This document shows, one piece after another, positions 8,441 to 18,542 of a DNA stretch of 64,000 nucleotides; the first letter of the stretch is position 1; each line of letters opens with the position of its first letter. Under the pieces are notes generated by a model. That model saw nothing but the letters and a program-made list of their open reading frames with translations. It made no database searches and was not told the DNA's origin. The DNA is taken from NCBI GenBank assembly GCA_029309925.1, contig JARKND010000001.1:930001-994000 (forward strand), written 5' to 3'. Source of the stretch: Fulvivirgaceae bacterium JP3-4 (GTDB lineage Bacteria; Bacteroidota; Bacteroidia; Cytophagales; Cyclobacteriaceae). The translations under genes were made by a program, and so were the position numbers.

Positions 8441-10112
8441 AGCCGGAGAGCCTGTTGTGATAGTAGTAGAGTGTATTTAAGTCTTTCGTAATGATATCGC
8501 CTTCTTTGTTGAACAGCAAAGGGCGCTTCAAGTGAAAGATCCCCACATTTTCTAACCCGTGACGAATGACAAGATCTATTTTTCCTTTGAGATGAGTTGC
8601 ATGGTTAACTTTACCTTCTTCCTTCAACTGGTAAATTTGTTTTCGAACCGTTTTGCATGCTGCCTTAAATTCTTCGTAGGGCAGCGACAGATCTTCTTCC
8701 GGCAATCGCAACAACTCAAACAAATCAAGTTTAGGATGCTTGCGCTGCCACATTTCAAATGCAACGAAAGCAACAAGGTGACTCGCAAAAACACGATTGA
8801 TGCGATGATACTCGGAAACAATCTTCGCACTGAGCATCCGCGTGTACTGATCTTCGCGTTGCTTATCTACTACAAGTTCTTTGTTCGTAACAAAGTAATC
8901 GCGCGTGTTGATTTTCCTGCCGTTTGAATCAAGACTGTATCCCTCATCATCAACATAGTTGCCCATCACATCCAGCGCTTTTCCGATGGAAACTGAAATA
9001 TTTGAACCCTTCGTAAAGAATTTGAAGAGAAAGCGAATCAGCTGGAAGCTTCCGTACTTATCGTGTTCGGGAAGGTAGCGATCCTGACCTTTCACCGAGA
9101 GGTACTCGTCAATAAGGTCCGGAGCCTCAAGCACGAAGTGGTAGTTCAATGTTACGGGGACAATGAAGATCTTCCGGACATCTTCGCTGTTAGGGTTGCG
9201 CACGTAGAGGTTGCGCTGCGCTTCAATTGTTGAACCCAGCAGTCCAAGCTTGAGCTGCTTTTCAATCATGCCAGAACGCGAGCGCGTCCCGCCCGGGAAG
9301 AATAAACTGTGCGCGCCTTTCTCGATCGCCAGTGTTGAATAAGCCTTCAGCGTTTCGAGGTAAGGCAGATTCTTTTTTCTCCGGTCGACCTTGTAGGCAC
9401 CGAGGCTGTTCATGAAGTAGGCGAAAATCTTGATATTGAAAAGATTCAAACCTGCGCCATATATAAATGCGGGAAGACCGAGAGAATGGATGACCCATCC
9501 GATCAGCACCGAGTCTAGGTTGCTGAAGTGAGTTGGAACCATCACCACAGTACCCTTCAAAGCAAGCTTTCGAAGCTGCTTTACTTTCCCAACAATGTGA
9601 ATTTTATCACGGAGTGTATACTGGTTTCGGAAAATTGCTCCGAATTTTTTCACGCGGGCTCCGTTCAGCAGACGGACGAACCAGAATTTTACAACCTCCC
9701 GCGTGAAGCGGAAAGAACTTGGCTTGAAATTCCCAGCAATTTCTCCCGCATAACGATGAATGATGCGGTACAGGATATTGTCGGCCCGCGACTGAGCTTC
9801 TTCCGAAGTTTTATCGGTTAACGAAACCAATTCATCCTTGATTCCCGACCAGAACTGCGGTTCATCAGCAGGGTCAACCCGCCAGCGGTTCCGCTTCATG
9901 CGTTGCTGTTCGCGATAGACGGTAGCTTCAAGTTCGTCAAGAAGTTGCTTTGTAGTTGGTCGAAGTTGTTTCGCCTGGCGAAATGCTTCCTGCGAAACCT
10001 CCTCGATGAACTCCTTCCGGTTTTTACTCAACTGGTATACAGGCCAGTCAGGGATACCATCCAGGATCGGTTTATACTTCTTGTTCTTGTTTTTCTTTTC
10101 TGCAACTTCCAT
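8418..10112 (-). CDS. PlsB-like glycerol-3-phosphate/1-acylglycerol-3-phosphate acyltransferase
   Basis: A 564-residue membrane-associated acyltransferase of the LPLAT/PlsB superfamily. The HxxxxD motif appears as THFSNLDSV and the phosphate-binding motif as FFPGGTRSRSG. It has long N- and C-terminal extensions beyond the catalytic core, as in the large Bacteroidota PlsB-like family. The ATG at 10112 (MEVAEKKNKNKK) is preferred to the upstream TTG at 10133. With gpsA in the same operon, the likely substrate is glycerol-3-phosphate, but lysophosphatidate cannot be excluded. Confidence 0.85.
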   Translation of the reverse strand: MEVAEKKNKNKKYKPILDGIPDWPVYQLSKNRKEFIEEVSQEAFRQAKQLRPTTKQLLDELEATVYREQQRMKRNRWRVDPADEPQFWSGIKDELVSLTDKTSEEAQSRADNILYRIIHRYAGEIAGNFKPSSFRFTREVVKFWFVRLLNGARVKKFGAIFRNQYTLRDKIHIVGKVKQLRKLALKGTVVMVPTHFSNLDSVLIGWVIHSLGLPAFIYGAGLNLFNIKIFAYFMNSLGAYKVDRRKKNLPYLETLKAYSTLAIEKGAHSLFFPGGTRSRSGMIEKQLKLGLLGSTIEAQRNLYVRNPNSEDVRKIFIVPVTLNYHFVLEAPDLIDEYLSVKGQDRYLPEHDKYGSFQLIRFLFKFFTKGSNISVSIGKALDVMGNYVDDEGYSLDSNGRKINTRDYFVTNKELVVDKQREDQYTRMLSAKIVSEYHRINRVFASHLVAFVAFEMWQRKHPKLDLFELLRLPEEDLSLPYEEFKAACKTVRKQIYQLKEEGKVNHATHLKGKIDLVIRHGLENVGIFHLKRPLLFNKEGDIITKDLNTLYYYHNRLSGYDLEKFI

Positions 10113-10159
10113 CGGGATCGCAAAATAATACAAATTCTATCACTGGTGTATAAAAACGA

Positions 10160-10402
10160 TCAGGCGATCCGGTGCTGCGCCTGTGCCAGCGATGCCGCCA
10201 TCTGTTCGAAGCGCGCAATGCATTGACTTACAAATTCTTCATCAACAAGCTGAACAACTTCCTGCTCGTGGTTCAGGTCGTATTCATTGAGCTTGAACGT
10301 CTGTTCAAAGAAGCCGCGCTCTACTTTAATAATGTAGCGGTTGTTCCAGGCAAAAAGGGTGATTTTGCAGGAGGGATGAGCAATTTCTTTGATGACTCGC
10401 AT
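10160..10402 (-). CDS. Conserved hypothetical protein, 80 residues
   Basis: A small soluble protein with an N-terminal beta-rich half (CKITLFAWNNRYIIKVERG) and a C-terminal helical half. No known motif or signal peptide. It lies between the PlsB-like gene and the 58-residue ORF on the same strand, and short gaps suggest one operon of small proteins with plsB and gpsA. I recognise no family beyond small hypothetical proteins of Bacteroidota. Confidence 0.65.
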   Translation of the reverse strand: MRVIKEIAHPSCKITLFAWNNRYIIKVERGFFEQTFKLNEYDLNHEQEVVQLVDEEFVSQCIARFEQMAASLAQAQHRIA

Positions 10403-10444
10403 ACCAGGGAAAAGTCAGCAAAGGTAATTAAGATTGGGATATTA

Positions 10445-10621
10445 TCAGCTGAGATCCGAAGGGGGCGCAAGGCGCGTTTTTACAGTTTCAAGTTCCTGTT
10501 CGAGATTCTTATAGACAGGGCTGCTGCTGAGGTTATCTTGCTTCATTTGCCGAATGATCTTCTGAAGTTCAGCTTCTCGTTTTTTAAGAAGCGCCTTCAT
10601 CATCATGGGATCAGGTTTCAT
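10445..10621 (-). CDS. Small helical protein, 58 residues
   Basis: An ORF starting MKPDPMMMKALLKKREAE and ending in APPSDLS. It is lysine- and glutamate-rich with a heptad-like helix over residues 8-50, so a short coiled coil is likely. No signal peptide or catalytic motif. It ends 42 bases before the 80-residue gene on the same strand and may be its operon leader gene. Supported by codon pattern and context only. Confidence 0.5.
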   Translation of the reverse strand: MKPDPMMMKALLKKREAELQKIIRQMKQDNLSSSPVYKNLEQELETVKTRLAPPSDLS

Positions 10622-10965
10622 CTTTTGCGGATCGGGGGATTGGTGTGACGCAATTTATTTATTTATACACAAATGCTAAAGGCCAAACGTCATTTCTTCA
10701 CCGTTTTTTCGATTCATACGCGAAAGCAGATGCAAGTAAGCTGTTCGGGTTAAAAAACTTAACCGAAATAAAATAATATTGCGCAGTGTACCGGGTATGA
10801 TTTTGTTCCACCTAAGCTGCCGTATTTTACGCGTTCGATTTTAAAAGAAATCGCTAAAAACCAGACTAATTTGTGGATTTTACCGTTACCTTGAGTACGT
10901 TAGTTGGGGAATAATCCGGGTCAAATCCCGACACCGCGCGAAAGAGTAAATTTTCTTTTCCTTGA
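10622..10965. other. Gene-free stretch upstream of the surface protein gene
   Basis: No ORF or RNA gene is evident. It contains a stem-loop GGTTAA/TTAACC (10748-10764) and a second short stem CGGG/CCCG (10917-10930) 35 bases before the 10966 start. No exact TAnnTTTG element was found on the plus strand, so the promoter of the large gene is unassigned. Confidence 0.5.
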
Positions 10966-13911
10966 ATGAATTTGAGTTCACCATTTTCTAAACTTTTGTT
11001 TGCAGGTATCCTGTGGCTCGGGATTTCTATCTCTGCCTACGCGACACATCTTCGCGCAGGAGAAATCACAGTCGAGCGTGTCAGCTGTAATAGTCTGACC
11101 TTCAGGATCACGATTACCGTGTTCACGAACACCAAGAATACAAGCGTATTGTTTGGGGGCGAAGATGACTGGCTGGACTTTGGTGACGGTTCTAAGCCGA
11201 TACTGGTTCCTGAAACACCGAATACGTTGCGTCCGGACCTGGGCGAGGGAATTGCAACAGCTTCCTTTACAATTGAGTATACCTATCCGGGATTCGGTGA
11301 GTACATCATCAGCTACAGCGAGCCCAACCGGAACGAAGGCGTTGTAAACATGGACCTATCCGTCAACACACGCTTTTATCTCGAGACAAAAATTCTTGTT
11401 GATCCATTCTTTGGCTGCAATAACACACCAAAGCTCCTGGTACCACCAATCGACCGTGCGTGTACTGGCGTTGCCTGGTTCCATAACCCAGGTGCTTACG
11501 ATCCTGATGGCGACAGCATCTCATACGAACTGGTAGTACCGTTTAGAGCGGAAGGTCAAACTGTTATCAATTATAAAGACCCAAGCGATCCAAAATTTTA
11601 TACAAATTATGAGATTGGAAATGAGGCAGGGACGGGAAGGCCAACCTTCAATATCAACCCGACTGACGGAACACTCACGTGGGATGCACCGGGATTGGCC
11701 GGAGAGTACAACGTGGCTTTTATTGTCAGGGAATGGAGAAACATCGGAGGTCAATGGTACTCCAACGGCTTTGTTCGCAGGGATATGCAGATCATTGTCG
11801 ATGACTGCGATAACGAACGACCTGACCTGGAAGTGCCTGAAGACATCTGCGTGGTAGCAGGCACTGTGATTGATGAGACGATTTTTGGAACAGATCCCGA
11901 CAACGATCCGGTAAAGATCGAAGCGTTCTCTGAAATCTTCGAGTTTGCTGTCGCACAATCGCCAGCAACATGGAAACCCGATGACGGAGTTTTCAGACCA
12001 TCATCGCCTGCGTATCAGCTTAAGTTTCAATGGCAAACAAAATGCGAGCACGTCAAGGAGCAACCTTACCAGGTTGTATTCAAGATAACCGATAACTCAA
12101 AAGAAGGCGCTAATCTCGTTACGTTCAAGACCTGGAAGATCCGGGTTGTTGGTCCCCCTCCTGAATGGGCAAATGCCACTGTTGATTTGCAGACGCGTGT
12201 CAGCACGGTGACGTGGGATCCTTACTTCTGTCAGAATGCAGAGACCATGCAAGTGTGGAGACGGGTTGATAGTTTTGAGTTTGAGCCCGACTCGTGCCAG
12301 ACGGGAATGCCGGAGTTTCTGGGCTATGAGATGATTGCGACTGTCAACGCAAAGACGACTACGCAATTTATTGACAATAACAATGGAGCCGGACTGGCCG
12401 CAGGCGCTCAATATTGCTACCGCCTTGTCGCAATATTTCCTTTGCCAAAAGGGGGTGAAAGTTATGTTTCAGAAGAGATTTGTCTCGATCCGATCCTGGC
12501 TGACGAACCGGTTATCACGAATGTTTCAATTGAAAGAACTGCATCCAGCTCCGGTCGGATTGTGGTTCGTTGGACGGAACCCTTTGAGATTGACAAGACG
12601 CAGTTCCCCGAGCCGTATCAATACGAAGTTTACCGAGCAGAAGGTTTTGCGGGAAATACGAATCTGACAAAAGCCCATCCAGGCCTTTTGAGCGACACTT
12701 TCCTGATAGATGAAGAAACGAGCCTCAATACACGTGATATCATTTACAACTATCGTGTGATTCTCTGGGCGAAAAGTGCGACCAATCCGCAGCCTGCCAG
12801 AATTGATACATCGTCAATAGCCTCAACGGTTCGGCTGAACGCACAGAGTGAAGTCGGCCAAATCCAGCTAAACTGGTCAGCATTCGTCCCTTGGTCAAAT
12901 ATCGTTCAGACAAATCCGAACAAACATTTACTCTTCCGCGGTCCGAAAGCTTCAACAGAAGCAGATCTGGTGCTCATCGCTGAAATCGATCCGACAACAG
13001 GTGGAATGACTTACCTCGATCAGGGTCAGCATAACAACGTGCCGCTTAAGGATTCTGAAGAGTATTGCTATCGCGTAATGACGCGGGGCGCATACGGGAA
13101 TCCTTTCCTCAAAGAACCGCTTGAAAATTTCTCACAGATTGTTTGCGCACAACCTAACGATACGATTCCGCCCTGCACGCCTACGCTGGCTGTTCAGCTG
13201 ACAAATTGTGAGGAGTTCTTTGCAACACAGCCGTGCAACATCAGCAGTTTTAAAAACACACTTTCGTGGACGCGCGCGACATCGGACACGTGTGCTGCAG
13301 ATATTCAGGGTTATAAAATCTATCGCTCATCCTCGACCGATGGTGTGTACGTATGGCTTGACAATATTGGTGAAGAAGGGATTGTGCGCGATACTTTCTT
13401 CATAGACGATGGCGAAAATCATATCGGACTTCCATCACTGGCTTTCTGCTACAAGGTTTCAGCCGTAGATCGGTCTGGCAATGAGAGCGAGTTGAGTGAA
13501 GCATCGTGCAACGACAATTGCCCGTATTATGAACTGCCTAACGTGTTCTCTCCGGATGATAAGAACGGATGTAACGACACTTTCAGCGCGTGGCGGACTC
13601 CAGAAGCTTATGGAAGCACTGATGAGAGCAGCGGGCAAGTAACCTGGAAGTGTGGTGAAGTAGATACAAAAAAATGTGCGCGATTTGTCGAGTCTGTAGT
13701 CTTTCACGTTTATAACAGATGGGGCAAAGAAGTCTACTCATACGAATCAGGCAGTGAACGATCAATTTATATTGACTGGGATGGAAGAGATAATGAAGGC
13801 CGTGAACTTGCGGCTGGCATCTACTACTACTCTGCAGATGTTGTGTTTGATTCTGTAGACCCTGCGAAAGCAAATCAAACAGTCAAAGGCTGGGTTCACC
13901 TGCTCCGCTGA
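10966..13911 (+). CDS. Secreted gliding-motility-associated C-terminal domain protein (T9SS type B sorting)
   Basis: A 981-residue exported protein. A signal peptide (residues 1-26, cleavage after AYA) is followed by PKD- and cadherin-like regions (DPDGDSISYEL, GTDPDNDPVKIE), several fibronectin-III-like segments with conserved Tyr-Cys-Tyr patterns, and a C-terminal 100-residue domain starting NVFSPDDKNGCND and ending VKGWVHLLR, which contains VYNRWGKEVY and WDGRDNEGRELAAGIYYY. That C-terminal pattern is the gliding-motility-associated (CHU_C-type) sorting domain recognised by the type IX system. Likely a cell-surface adhesin; ligand unknown. Confidence 0.92.
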   Translation: MNLSSPFSKLLFAGILWLGISISAYATHLRAGEITVERVSCNSLTFRITITVFTNTKNTSVLFGGEDDWLDFGDGSKPILVPETPNTLRPDLGEGIATASFTIEYTYPGFGEYIISYSEPNRNEGVVNMDLSVNTRFYLETKILVDPFFGCNNTPKLLVPPIDRACTGVAWFHNPGAYDPDGDSISYELVVPFRAEGQTVINYKDPSDPKFYTNYEIGNEAGTGRPTFNINPTDGTLTWDAPGLAGEYNVAFIVREWRNIGGQWYSNGFVRRDMQIIVDDCDNERPDLEVPEDICVVAGTVIDETIFGTDPDNDPVKIEAFSEIFEFAVAQSPATWKPDDGVFRPSSPAYQLKFQWQTKCEHVKEQPYQVVFKITDNSKEGANLVTFKTWKIRVVGPPPEWANATVDLQTRVSTVTWDPYFCQNAETMQVWRRVDSFEFEPDSCQTGMPEFLGYEMIATVNAKTTTQFIDNNNGAGLAAGAQYCYRLVAIFPLPKGGESYVSEEICLDPILADEPVITNVSIERTASSSGRIVVRWTEPFEIDKTQFPEPYQYEVYRAEGFAGNTNLTKAHPGLLSDTFLIDEETSLNTRDIIYNYRVILWAKSATNPQPARIDTSSIASTVRLNAQSEVGQIQLNWSAFVPWSNIVQTNPNKHLLFRGPKASTEADLVLIAEIDPTTGGMTYLDQGQHNNVPLKDSEEYCYRVMTRGAYGNPFLKEPLENFSQIVCAQPNDTIPPCTPTLAVQLTNCEEFFATQPCNISSFKNTLSWTRATSDTCAADIQGYKIYRSSSTDGVYVWLDNIGEEGIVRDTFFIDDGENHIGLPSLAFCYKVSAVDRSGNESELSEASCNDNCPYYELPNVFSPDDKNGCNDTFSAWRTPEAYGSTDESSGQVTWKCGEVDTKKCARFVESVVFHVYNRWGKEVYSYESGSERSIYIDWDGRDNEGRELAAGIYYYSADVVFDSVDPAKANQTVKGWVHLLR

Positions 13912-14159
13912 CGAAGCCCCGTATTGTTTTTGCTGTCTTTGCACCTTGCATCCACATTATCCAGCATGATCCGTCAGGCAAGTTTGCTTTTGCATCGCAA
14001 AATCGTGGTAGCCAAAAACTGTTCATTGGAACAATCGCTACAACATTTTTTTTTGACGGCAGGCTTTGGATGCTATTACTACTTGACCTCACGCGCTCGC
14101 TTTAGCGGCCAGCACTATTCTTCCATTATCGTCCCTCCTTCGATTTCATGAGATTTTTA

Positions 14160-14167
14160 TATTTTTG
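14160..14167 (+). promoter_or_regulatory. -7 promoter element of fabD
   Basis: TATTTTTG matches TAnnTTTG exactly, 22 bases before the fabD ATG at 14190. No clear -33 TTG at the right distance. Confidence 0.4.
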
Positions 14168-14189
14168 CCACTCTATATTCGGAACCTAA

Positions 14190-15077
14190 ATGAGCGTTTA
14201 CATGAAAGCATATGTTTTTCCAGGACAAGGATCACAGTTCCCAGGCATGGCAAAAGACTTATATGACAACAACCCAAAAGCAAAAGAGTTGCTGGAAAAA
14301 GCTAATAGTATCCTTGGATTCCGAATTACCGATACCATGTTCAGCGGAACAGCAGATGAACTCAAGCAGACGAAAGTGACCCAGCCAGCAATTTTTTTAC
14401 ATTCGGTTGTTCTTGCACTAACCAGTGAAAGTTTTGCGCCTGATATGGTGGCAGGTCATTCGCTGGGTGAGTTCTCTGCGCTTGTGGCAAACAAAACACT
14501 TTCGTTCGAAGACGGACTCACGCTTGTTTATAAACGCGCGCTCGCAATGCAACGAGCTTGTGAAATCAATCCATCAACAATGGCGGCCATACTCGGGCTC
14601 GCAGATGAGAAGGTTGAAGAGATCTGTGCATCAATTAAGGATGAGATTGTGGTAGCCGCAAACTACAATTGCCCTGGTCAGCTTGTAATTTCCGGAACGA
14701 TGAAAGGCGTTGAAATAGCGTGCGAAAAAATGAAGGCTGCCGGAGCCAAGCGCGCACTTCCTTTGCCAGTGGGTGGTGCGTTCCATTCTCCACTGATGGA
14801 ACCAGCAAGGGAAGAACTCGCGAAAGCGATCGAGAGCACAACATTTTCAAAGGCAATTTGTCCTGTATATCAAAATGTCAATGCCGCTCCATCATCGGAG
14901 AATTCTGCAATAAAGAAAAACCTCATTGCGCAGCTTACCGCTCCTGTTCGCTGGACACAATCGGTGCAACGAATGACAGCCGATGGTGCTAAACTGTATG
15001 TTGAATGCGGACCTGGAAAAGTTCTGCAGGGCCTCGTCAAGAAAATCTCACCTGACGCTGAAGTAGCAAGTCTATAA
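14190..15077 (+). CDS. fabD: Malonyl-CoA:ACP transacylase
   Basis: FabD loads malonyl groups from CoA onto acyl carrier protein for fatty-acid chain extension. The 295-residue protein shows VFPGQGSQFPGM, the catalytic serine in GHSLGEFSAL, the arginine motif KRALAMQ and the catalytic histidine in GGAFHSPLM. Many homologues begin at MKAYVFPGQG, which would be the ATG at 14202. It stands alone here, with fabF-acpP 47 kb away, and overlaps folK tail-to-tail by six bases. Confidence 0.96.
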   Translation: MSVYMKAYVFPGQGSQFPGMAKDLYDNNPKAKELLEKANSILGFRITDTMFSGTADELKQTKVTQPAIFLHSVVLALTSESFAPDMVAGHSLGEFSALVANKTLSFEDGLTLVYKRALAMQRACEINPSTMAAILGLADEKVEEICASIKDEIVVAANYNCPGQLVISGTMKGVEIACEKMKAAGAKRALPLPVGGAFHSPLMEPAREELAKAIESTTFSKAICPVYQNVNAAPSSENSAIKKNLIAQLTAPVRWTQSVQRMTADGAKLYVECGPGKVLQGLVKKISPDAEVASL

Positions 15078-15572
15078 CTGAAGTCTTTCCACTGAAAGGG
15101 GATCTTCGCATTCCGACAATAGCACGCTAATCGGTTTCCGCAGGATCGGATGAACAAAGTCTGGCGCTATTTCAGCCATAGGAGCAAGTGTAAAACGCCT
15201 CTTGTGTAACGCGGGGTGCGGTACCTCCAACTTTTCTGTTTTGATGACGATGTCATCGTAAAAAAGGATATCAATGTCGATTAATCGCGGACCCCACTTG
15301 ATTTCGCGCTGCCGCCCCATTTGTTTTTCTATTGTCAGGACTGCTTCAAGGAGTTCGTGCGGTGTTCGCTCCGTCAGCACCTCAGTAACCTGGTTAAAGA
15401 ACTCAGGCTGATCTGTTTTACCCCAGGCAGCGGTTTGATAAATCCCGGACTCACAAATGATTTTTCCTGCTGTAATTTCCAACTGTTGTTTCGCGACTAA
15501 CAGGTTAGTATGACGGTCACCGAGGTTAGTGCCTAACAATAAAAACACGCGTTTGTTTAACGGTTGCTGCAC
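15072..15572 (-). CDS. folK: 2-amino-4-hydroxy-6-hydroxymethyldihydropteridine pyrophosphokinase
   Basis: FolK transfers pyrophosphate from ATP to 6-hydroxymethyl-7,8-dihydropterin in folate synthesis. The 166-residue protein has the N-terminal LLLGTNLGDRHTNL and the family signature GPRLIDIDILFYDD, including the two metal-binding aspartates. Divergent from sppA across about 60 bases. Confidence 0.96.
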   Translation of the reverse strand: MQQPLNKRVFLLLGTNLGDRHTNLLVAKQQLEITAGKIICESGIYQTAAWGKTDQPEFFNQVTEVLTERTPHELLEAVLTIEKQMGRQREIKWGPRLIDIDILFYDDIVIKTEKLEVPHPALHKRRFTLAPMAEIAPDFVHPILRKPISVLLSECEDPLSVERLQL

Positions 15573-15633
15573 GATGCAAACATACTTTTTTATTCCATCG
15601 AGTATTGCTTATTTTGAGCCTAAATAGTGAATT

Positions 15634-17403
15634 ATGAGTTTTGGTAAAGCGTTTCTGTCGTCCTGTCTCGGTGCACTCGTTGCCATGATCGTCTTTTCGA
15701 TGATCGCGGTGTTTTTTGTTATCGGACTCGTAAGCAGTGCCGGGTCAGATGACAAAGTAGTGATTGCCGACAACTCAGTTCTTCACTTGAAACTCGATGC
15801 ACAGATCAACGAACTTCAGCAAGACGATCCTTTCGCAGGGCTGCCCGTTTTAGGCAACAGTGTGCCCAAGATCGGCTTGCTGCAATTAAAGGAAGCCATC
15901 CAACACGCGAAGGATGACAACAGCATAAAAGGAATTTACCTTGAAGTCAGCTATCCAATGACAGGGTTTGCCTCACTGGAAGAAATCAGGGAATCGCTGA
16001 TTGATTTCCGCGAAAGCGGTAAGTGGGTTGTAGCCTATAACGAAGTGATGTCGGAGGGTGCTTATTATCTCGCGTCAGCGGCATCAGAGGTATATCTCCA
16101 TCCGGAAGGTGAAATTGAATTCAACGGTCTTACAGCAGAAATTGGTTTTTACAAAAATCTTTTGGATAAACTGGAAATCAAGCCACAGGTTTTCCGCGTA
16201 GGCGAATTTAAGAGTGCCGTGGAGCCGTTCCTTCTCGAAAAAATGAGTGCAGAAAATCGCTTTCAGCTTCAGGAAATGGTGAATTCGATCTATGATCATG
16301 TTCTTACAAGGATATCTGAATCGCGCAAGGTACCGAAGGATGTGCTGAAAAATGTTTCAGACAAGATGCAGATTCAAAATGCATCAGCTGCGGTCGAGTT
16401 TAAGCTTGTTGATTCACTGCTGTACCTCGATCAGTTCCAGGCGAATCTGCGCAAGAGACTCGGGGTGGATGACACCGATGATATCAAGCTGGTCAAGTAT
16501 AACAAATACAGAAAGAGTTATTCGAATTATAAAAGCTCGAAGAATGAAATTGCGGTTATCGTTGCCGAAGGCGCAATCATGCCCGGGTCAAATGATGACT
16601 CAGAACAGGTGATCGCTGCTGATCGGTTTGTAGACGAAATCCGAAAAGCGAGGGAAGACGATGATGTGAAAGCTGTTGTATTGCGTGTCAATTCTCCCGG
16701 TGGTGAGTTCCGCTCATCAGACATGATATGGCGTGAAATCGAACTGACGAAGAAAGTAAAGCCAGTCATTGCTTCAATGGCTGACTATGCTGCCTCAGGC
16801 GGGTACTACTTATCTATGGGATGCGATACAATCGTGGCGCAGCCTCATACCATCACCGGATCGATCGGTATTTTTGGAATCCTGTTCGACATGAGCGGAT
16901 TTCTCGGCAACAAACTGGGGATCACGTTCGATGAAGTTCGGACCGGTGACTTTGGCGATACGTACACAGTAACAAGACCGCTGACGCAGGTGGAAAAGAA
17001 TTTCATCCAGAAAAATCTTGAGGATCACTATAACACTTTTACACAGAAGGCAGCCGATGGCCGCGGTGTAAATCAATCAGATATCCAGCAGGTGGCTTCT
17101 GGCCGTGTGTGGACAGGTGCGCAGGCAAAAGAGCGCAAGCTCGTTGACGTGCTCGGTGGTTTCAACGATGCGGTGGAGATCGCTGCAAAGGAAGCCAATG
17201 TGGCAGATGATTATAAAGTTCGCTACTATCCGAGACAGAAACCATTCTTCGAACAATTGGTAACGCAGCTTGAAGAAAACGCTACGGCCGGGCGCATCGA
17301 CAGCGAACTCGGTGATTTAAAGGTGTACTATCAGCAGCTGAAGAAAGTTCAGCGATATAATGGTGCTGAAGCAATTCTGCCATTCGAACTACAAATTCAT
17401 TAG
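15634..17403 (+). CDS. sppA: Signal peptide peptidase SppA, 67K type
   Basis: A 589-residue inner-membrane serine protease that degrades cleaved signal peptides. One N-terminal TM helix (about residues 10-34) is followed by two S49 domains. The general-base lysine is in the first domain (VGEFKSAVEPF) and the nucleophilic serine in the second (DYAASGGYYLSMG). Size and double-domain layout match the E. coli-type tetramer. It precedes bioB by seven bases. Confidence 0.95.
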   Translation: MSFGKAFLSSCLGALVAMIVFSMIAVFFVIGLVSSAGSDDKVVIADNSVLHLKLDAQINELQQDDPFAGLPVLGNSVPKIGLLQLKEAIQHAKDDNSIKGIYLEVSYPMTGFASLEEIRESLIDFRESGKWVVAYNEVMSEGAYYLASAASEVYLHPEGEIEFNGLTAEIGFYKNLLDKLEIKPQVFRVGEFKSAVEPFLLEKMSAENRFQLQEMVNSIYDHVLTRISESRKVPKDVLKNVSDKMQIQNASAAVEFKLVDSLLYLDQFQANLRKRLGVDDTDDIKLVKYNKYRKSYSNYKSSKNEIAVIVAEGAIMPGSNDDSEQVIAADRFVDEIRKAREDDDVKAVVLRVNSPGGEFRSSDMIWREIELTKKVKPVIASMADYAASGGYYLSMGCDTIVAQPHTITGSIGIFGILFDMSGFLGNKLGITFDEVRTGDFGDTYTVTRPLTQVEKNFIQKNLEDHYNTFTQKAADGRGVNQSDIQQVASGRVWTGAQAKERKLVDVLGGFNDAVEIAAKEANVADDYKVRYYPRQKPFFEQLVTQLEENATAGRIDSELGDLKVYYQQLKKVQRYNGAEAILPFELQIH

Positions 17404-17410
17404 AAATTAA

Positions 17411-18382
17411 ATGACTGAAATCCGAAATACGTGGACCCGGCAGGAAATTGCTGAAATCTACAACACCCCCGTACTTGACTTGATCTATCAGGCCGCAACG
17501 ATTCACCGCGAATTTCACGAAGTGGGAGAGGTTCAGGTCTGTACACTTTTGTCTGTGAAAACAGGTGGCTGTCCTGAGGATTGTGCTTACTGCCCACAGG
17601 CCGCGCGGTATCACACCAACGTGAAGGTGCATAAGCTCCTGGAGGTAGATGAAGTCCTTGGAAAAGCAAGAGAAGCTAAGGATTCGGGCAGTACACGTTT
17701 TTGCATGGGCGCAGCATGGCGCGAAGTGCGCGATAACCGCGACTTTGATAAAGTCATTGATATGGTGAAGGGCGTAAACGCCATGGGTCTCGAGGTTTGC
17801 TGCACACTGGGAATGCTCACACATGAGCAGGCAACAAAGTTGAAAGACGCAGGACTCTATGCTTACAATCATAACCTCGACACCAGTGAGGATTTTTACG
17901 GAGATATTATTAGCACCCGTACTTATAACGACAGACTTGAAACACTCGAAAATGTGAGACAGGCCAAGATCTCTGTTTGTTCAGGAGGTATCATCGGGAT
18001 GGGCGAGAAGGAAACCGACCGTATAGGCATGCTTCACACCCTTGCCACGCTGCCGGAACATCCTGAGTCCGTTCCTGTAAACGCGCTGGTTCCCGTTGAG
18101 GGTACTCCGCTTGAGCTCCAGGAGAAAGTTTCCGTATGGGAAATGGTCCGCATGATTGCTACCGCGCGCATTATTATGCCAAAGGCGATGGTCAGACTTT
18201 CTGCCGGTCGCGTTCGCATGAATCTGGAAGAACAAGCGCTTTGTTTCCTTGCGGGAGCGAACAGTATTTTTGCGGGTGACAAATTGCTCACAACGCCCAA
18301 CCCTGGCTATGTAAAGGATTCCGAGATGTTTCAGGTGTTGCAACTTAAGCCCCGGCCTTCGAATAAACCTGTTCACGCCTGA
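17411..18382 (+). CDS. bioB: Biotin synthase
   Basis: BioB is a radical-SAM enzyme that inserts sulfur into dethiobiotin. The [4Fe-4S] motif CPEDCAYC lies near residue 55; downstream are conserved cysteines and [12 protein letters not shown] that contact dethiobiotin and the second cluster, and RLSAGRVRM near the C-terminus. The 323-residue length is normal. No other biotin genes are in the window. Confidence 0.97.
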   Translation: MTEIRNTWTRQEIAEIYNTPVLDLIYQAATIHREFHEVGEVQVCTLLSVKTGGCPEDCAYCPQAARYHTNVKVHKLLEVDEVLGKAREAKDSGSTRFCMGAAWREVRDNRDFDKVIDMVKGVNAMGLEVCCTLGMLTHEQATKLKDAGLYAYNHNLDTSEDFYGDIISTRTYNDRLETLENVRQAKISVCSGGIIGMGEKETDRIGMLHTLATLPEHPESVPVNALVPVEGTPLELQEKVSVWEMVRMIATARIIMPKAMVRLSAGRVRMNLEEQALCFLAGANSIFAGDKLLTTPNPGYVKDSEMFQVLQLKPRPSNKPVHA

Positions 18383-18424
18383 CGAATCATATCGCCTTGC
18401 GCGTCACTTCAACGGCTTGTCTCG

Positions 18425-18496
18425 CCTGCCGGCAACCCTTTTCGCGATGACAGCCTGAGTTTGCGCTTCATCCGAGCGGCAGGTATACTTTTTTTA
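18425..18496 (+). terminator. Possible terminator after bioB
   Basis: CCTGCCG (18425-18431) pairs with CGGCAGG (18477-18483) and a run of seven T follows (18490-18496). The 45-base loop is long, so confidence is low. Confidence 0.3.
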
Positions 18497-18542
18497 TTTC
18501 CCTGAGTCAATTTTTCATTCTCTTGAGTGAAGCTGAAACGCT

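Noticed and set aside
10901-10935. Segment GGGGAATAATCC...CGACACCGCG resembling part of a cobalamin riboswitch core
   Set aside because: The B12 box and the rest of the core are missing and the downstream gene is a surface adhesin, so it is probably coincidence.
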